Shown: one piece after another, positions 61,450 to 64,000 of the stretch
How positions within the stretch are numbered: position 1 is the first letter of the stretch
Layout of the letters: each line of letters begins with the position of its first letter
NCBI RefSeq assembly: GCF_000152805.1
Contig: NZ_CH902578.1
Location: 3,171,029 to 3,235,028 of the forward strand
From: Maritimibacter alkaliphilus HTCC2654
GTDB lineage: Bacteria > Pseudomonadota > Alphaproteobacteria > Rhodobacterales > Rhodobacteraceae
DNA: 64,000 nucleotides
Direction: 5' to 3'
Made by a program: the position numbers and the translations under genes
The notes under the pieces: generated by a model
What the model saw: only the letters and a program-made list of their open reading frames with translations
Told to the model about the DNA's origin: nothing
Databases searched by the model: none

Positions 61450-62901
61450 TCAGCCATGTTTCGCGGCGACGGTCTTGAGCGTCGAGAAGCCGTAAAGCGC
61501 CTCGAACCCCTTTTCGCGGCCATGGCCGGACTTGCCGGTGCCGCCGAAGGGCAGTTCGACGCCGCCGCCCGCGCCGTAGTTGTTGATAAAGACCTGACCG
61601 GCGCGGATTTTCTTGGCCATACGCATCTGGCGGGCACCGTTCTCGGTCCAGACGCTCGCGACGAGGCCGTAATCGGTGCCGTTGGCGATGGCGATGGCCT
61701 CTTCTTCGGTCTCGAATGGGATCGCGACCTGAACCGGGCCGAAGATTTCCTCCTGCGCCAGCGGGTGATCCGGGGGCACGTCGGCAAAGAGCGTGGCGGG
61801 GACATAGTGGCCCCCCTCCGGCGCGCCTTCGGCGATGGAGCCCATGCCGGCCACGCGCAGGTCGCGGCCTTTTTCCAGATAGCCCGTCACGATGTCTTTC
61901 TGCTTGGCCGAGATCAGCGGGCCGAGGTTCGCATCGGTGCGCGCGGGGGCCGAGATCATCGCGTCGTATCGTGCCGCCATCGCCTCGATTAACTCTTCGT
62001 AGATCGGGCGCTGGATCAGGACGCGGGACGAGGCCGAGCAGGTCTGGCCTGCGTTCTGGATGCAGGCGCCGACGAGGAAGGGGATGGCTGCCTCGAGATC
62101 GGCATCCGCAAAGACGATCTGTGGCGACTTGCCGCCGAGTTCGAGCGTGACCGGGACCACGTTCCGGGCCGCCGAGGCCTGCACGAGCGACCCGACGCCC
62201 ACGGAGCCGGTGAAGCTGATGTGGTGCACGCCGGGGTGGGAGGTGAGCGCCGCGCCCGCCTCTTCCCCCAGTCCCGGCACCACGTTCAGCGCGCCGGGGG
62301 GCAGCCCCGCCTCTTCGGCCAGCGCCACGAAGGCCAGCGCGGTGAGGCAGGCTTCTTCGGCGGGTTTCAGGACACATGCGTTGCCCATGGCGAGCGCCGC
62401 ACCGACCGAGCGGCCGATGATCTGCATCGGGTAGTTCCACGGGATGATGTGTCCGGTCACGCCGTGCGGTTCGCGCAAGGTATAGACGGTGTAGCCGTCG
62501 AGATAGGGGATCGTCTCGCCATGCACCTTGTCGGCGGCGCCCGCGTAGAATTCCATGTAGCGGGCAAGCGCGATGGCGTCGTTGCGCGCCTGCGTAAGCG
62601 GTTTGCCCACGTCGGTCGCCTCGATGATCGCAAGGTCGTCGATCCTGCGTTCGACGAGGCGCCCGATTTCGGCAAGGATGCGACCGCGTTCCAGCGCACT
62701 CATCCGGCCCCAGTCGCCATCCAGTGCGGCTTGCGCGGCGGTGACGGCGGCGTCGATGTCTTCGGCGGTGCCGCGCGCGATGGAGCCGATGACCTCGCCC
62801 GTCGAGGGGTCTTCGAGGTCGAGCTGTGCGCCGCCGAAGGGCGCGCGCCATTCGCCGCCGATATGCACCTGCGTCGCGTCGTACCAGAGATGATCACGCA
62901 T
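61450..62901 (-). CDS. NAD(P)-dependent aldehyde dehydrogenase
   Basis: An aldehyde dehydrogenase of 483 residues with FTGSVGVGSLVQ, the general-base Glu in LELGGKSPQI, and the catalytic Cys in NAGQTCSASSR. EIFGPVQVAIPFETEEEA is typical of medium-chain and betaine-type enzymes. The start overlaps the stop of the peptide ABC transporter gene by 8 bases, which suggests co-transcription. Its substrate might come from an imported compound; specificity is not visible. Confidence 0.9.
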   Translation of the reverse strand: MRDHLWYDATQVHIGGEWRAPFGGAQLDLEDPSTGEVIGSIARGTAEDIDAAVTAAQAALDGDWGRMSALERGRILAEIGRLVERRIDDLAIIEATDVGKPLTQARNDAIALARYMEFYAGAADKVHGETIPYLDGYTVYTLREPHGVTGHIIPWNYPMQIIGRSVGAALAMGNACVLKPAEEACLTALAFVALAEEAGLPPGALNVVPGLGEEAGAALTSHPGVHHISFTGSVGVGSLVQASAARNVVPVTLELGGKSPQIVFADADLEAAIPFLVGACIQNAGQTCSASSRVLIQRPIYEELIEAMAARYDAMISAPARTDANLGPLISAKQKDIVTGYLEKGRDLRVAGMGSIAEGAPEGGHYVPATLFADVPPDHPLAQEEIFGPVQVAIPFETEEEAIAIANGTDYGLVASVWTENGARQMRMAKKIRAGQVFINNYGAGGGVELPFGGTGKSGHGREKGFEALYGFSTLKTVAAKHG

Positions 62902-64000
62902 GTTTTGCCTCCTGCCAGTCTTCGGGGATGCGCGGGGTCGCGGCGATGAGTTGCCGCGTATAGGGGTGCCGGGGCGCGTTGAACACGGTTTGTGTTTCGC
63001 CCGCCTCGACGATCTCGCCCGCCTTCATCACCATCACCCGGTCGGTGACCGCGCGCACGACGGACAGGTCATGGGAGATGAAGATATAGGCCAGCCGATG
63101 CTCGGCCTGAAGCCGCGCGATGAGGTCGAGGATCTGGGCGCGGATCGACACGTCGAGCGCCGAGACCGCCTCGTCCAGCACGATCAGTTCGGGGCGCGTG
63201 ATGAGCGCGCGCGCGATGGCGATGCGCTGACGCTGGCCGCCGGAGAATTCGTGAATGTAACGGCCCATCGCATCGGCGGGGAGGCCCACGTCCCTGAGCA
63301 CCTCGGCCACCCGTTCGCGCCGGTCGGCGGGCGGCGTGGGCATGAGGTGGAAGGGTTCGGCCACCAGACGTTCGACCCGCCAGCGCGGGTTGAAAGAGGC
63401 GTAGGGGTCTTGGAACACGACCTGAATGCCGGAGCGCAGGGCGTTCGGGAAATCCGGGCCGATCCGTTTGCCGAAGGCGTCGATCGTGCCGCCCTGAACC
63501 GGGTCGAGGCCCAGAATGGCGCGGGTGAGCGTGGATTTGCCGCAGCCGGATTCACCCACGAGGCCAAGGCTTTCGCCCGCGTGCAGCTTGAACGACACCT
63601 CGTTCACGGCGCGGAAAGGGTCCGAGCGGCCGAACAGACCGCGCCGCCTGCCGGGATATTCGCACACCACGCCCGCGAGGTCGAGGATCACGTCGTCCGG
63701 AGGCAGGGGGCTGCGCTGGGGCTGGTGCGATGTCGCGGCGAACAGGCGCTTTGTGTAGTCATGCCGCATCCCGCGAAAGAGCGGTTCGGTCGCGTCCGCT
63801 TCGACGATCTCGCCCTCTTTCATCACCGCGACCTGATCGGCCATGCCCGCGACCACGGCAAGGTCGTGGGTGATGAGGAGCAGCGACATGCCGCTCTCAT
63901 CCACCAGTTCGTTCAACAGGTCGAGGATCTGCGCCTGCGTGGTGACGTCGAGCGCGGTCGTCGGTTCGTCGGCGATGAGAAGCTCGGGCGAAAGCGCGAT
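62894..64000 (-). CDS. oligopeptide-type ABC transporter ATPase, double domain, partial
   Basis: The C-terminal 368 residues of a two-domain ATPase of the YejF/GsiA type; the start lies beyond the window. The end of the first domain shows [20 protein letters not shown] and the switch [14 protein letters not shown]. The second domain is complete: Walker [18 protein letters not shown], signature [17 protein letters not shown], Walker [21 protein letters not shown], switch [12 protein letters not shown]. Such fused ATPases power import of peptides or nickel/glutathione. It overlaps the aldehyde dehydrogenase start. Confidence 0.95.
   Translation of the reverse strand: MALSPELLIADEPTTALDVTTQAQILDLLNELVDESGMSLLLITHDLAVVAGMADQVAVMKEGEIVEADATEPLFRGMRHDYTKRLFAATSHQPQRSPLPPDDVILDLAGVVCEYPGRRRGLFGRSDPFRAVNEVSFKLHAGESLGLVGESGCGKSTLTRAILGLDPVQGGTIDAFGKRIGPDFPNALRSGIQVVFQDPYASFNPRWRVERLVAEPFHLMPTPPADRRERVAEVLRDVGLPADAMGRYIHEFSGGQRQRIAIARALITRPELIVLDEAVSALDVSIRAQILDLIARLQAEHRLAYIFISHDLSVVRAVTDRVMVMKAGEIVEAGETQTVFNAPRHPYTRQLIAATPRIPEDWQEAKHA

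Overview
The window is high-GC, almost fully coding alphaproteobacterial chromosome. The gene content points to the Rhodobacteraceae (Roseobacter-like bacteria): the F0 genes are separated from F1 and ordered I-a-c-b'-b, glcDEF are consecutive, there is a MoxR/DUF58/DUF4159 membrane cluster, and most neighbouring genes overlap at ATGA or GTGA. I saw no rRNA, tRNA, CRISPR array, prophage or intact insertion sequence.

Layout. 1-3.4 kb: an RND efflux pump (permease cut by the window edge) and its periplasmic adaptor. 3.5-4.9 kb: moaB and a cysteine-free family-4 uracil-DNA glycosylase. 5-10 kb: a compact pyrimidine/lipid operon, with pyrB, three small membrane or PH-like genes, a catalytically degenerate dihydroorotase, an acetyltransferase, plsY and a MORN protein. 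10-12 kb: four tandem DUF805 membrane proteins. 12-34 kb: a large acyl-CoA catabolic region. It holds a Liv-type ABC importer; a first beta-oxidation set (two acyl-CoA dehydrogenases, SDR, MaoC hydratase, SDR, thiolase); a module of ACAD11-like dehydrogenase, histidine phosphatase, ACAD11-like kinase and SDR with an IclR regulator and a thioesterase; and a convergent second set (acyl-CoA ligase, FadB-like enzyme, two acyl-CoA dehydrogenases). 34-42 kb: a DUF1989 protein and the MoxR/DUF58/DUF4159 cluster. 42-45.6 kb: DUF1285, then three related small lipoproteins (one frameshifted) with an ArsR regulator. 45.6-48.3 kb: the ATP synthase F0 operon ending in a strong terminator. 48.3-56 kb: small membrane or secreted proteins, glcDEF, a secreted trypsin-like protease, a heat-shock hsp20 gene and a globin. 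56-64 kb: succinate-semialdehyde dehydrogenase, a secreted protein, a P1 peptidase, an SDR, a YcaQ-type DNA glycosylase, an aldehyde dehydrogenase and the end of a double-domain oligopeptide ABC ATPase.

How the genes may work together. The 12-34 kb region looks like uptake, CoA activation and chain shortening of an organic acid, probably branched, cyclic or hydroxylated. The central kinase plus ACAD pair closely matches mammalian ACAD10/11 and resembles bacterial LvaA/LvaC, which remove a 4-hydroxyl group from acyl-CoAs by phosphorylation and elimination; the substrate here is unknown. The best RNA-level signals are a sigma-32-type promoter plus ROSE-like thermometer hairpin on hsp20, and a hairpin that covers the Shine-Dalgarno sequence of the secreted protease gene just upstream.
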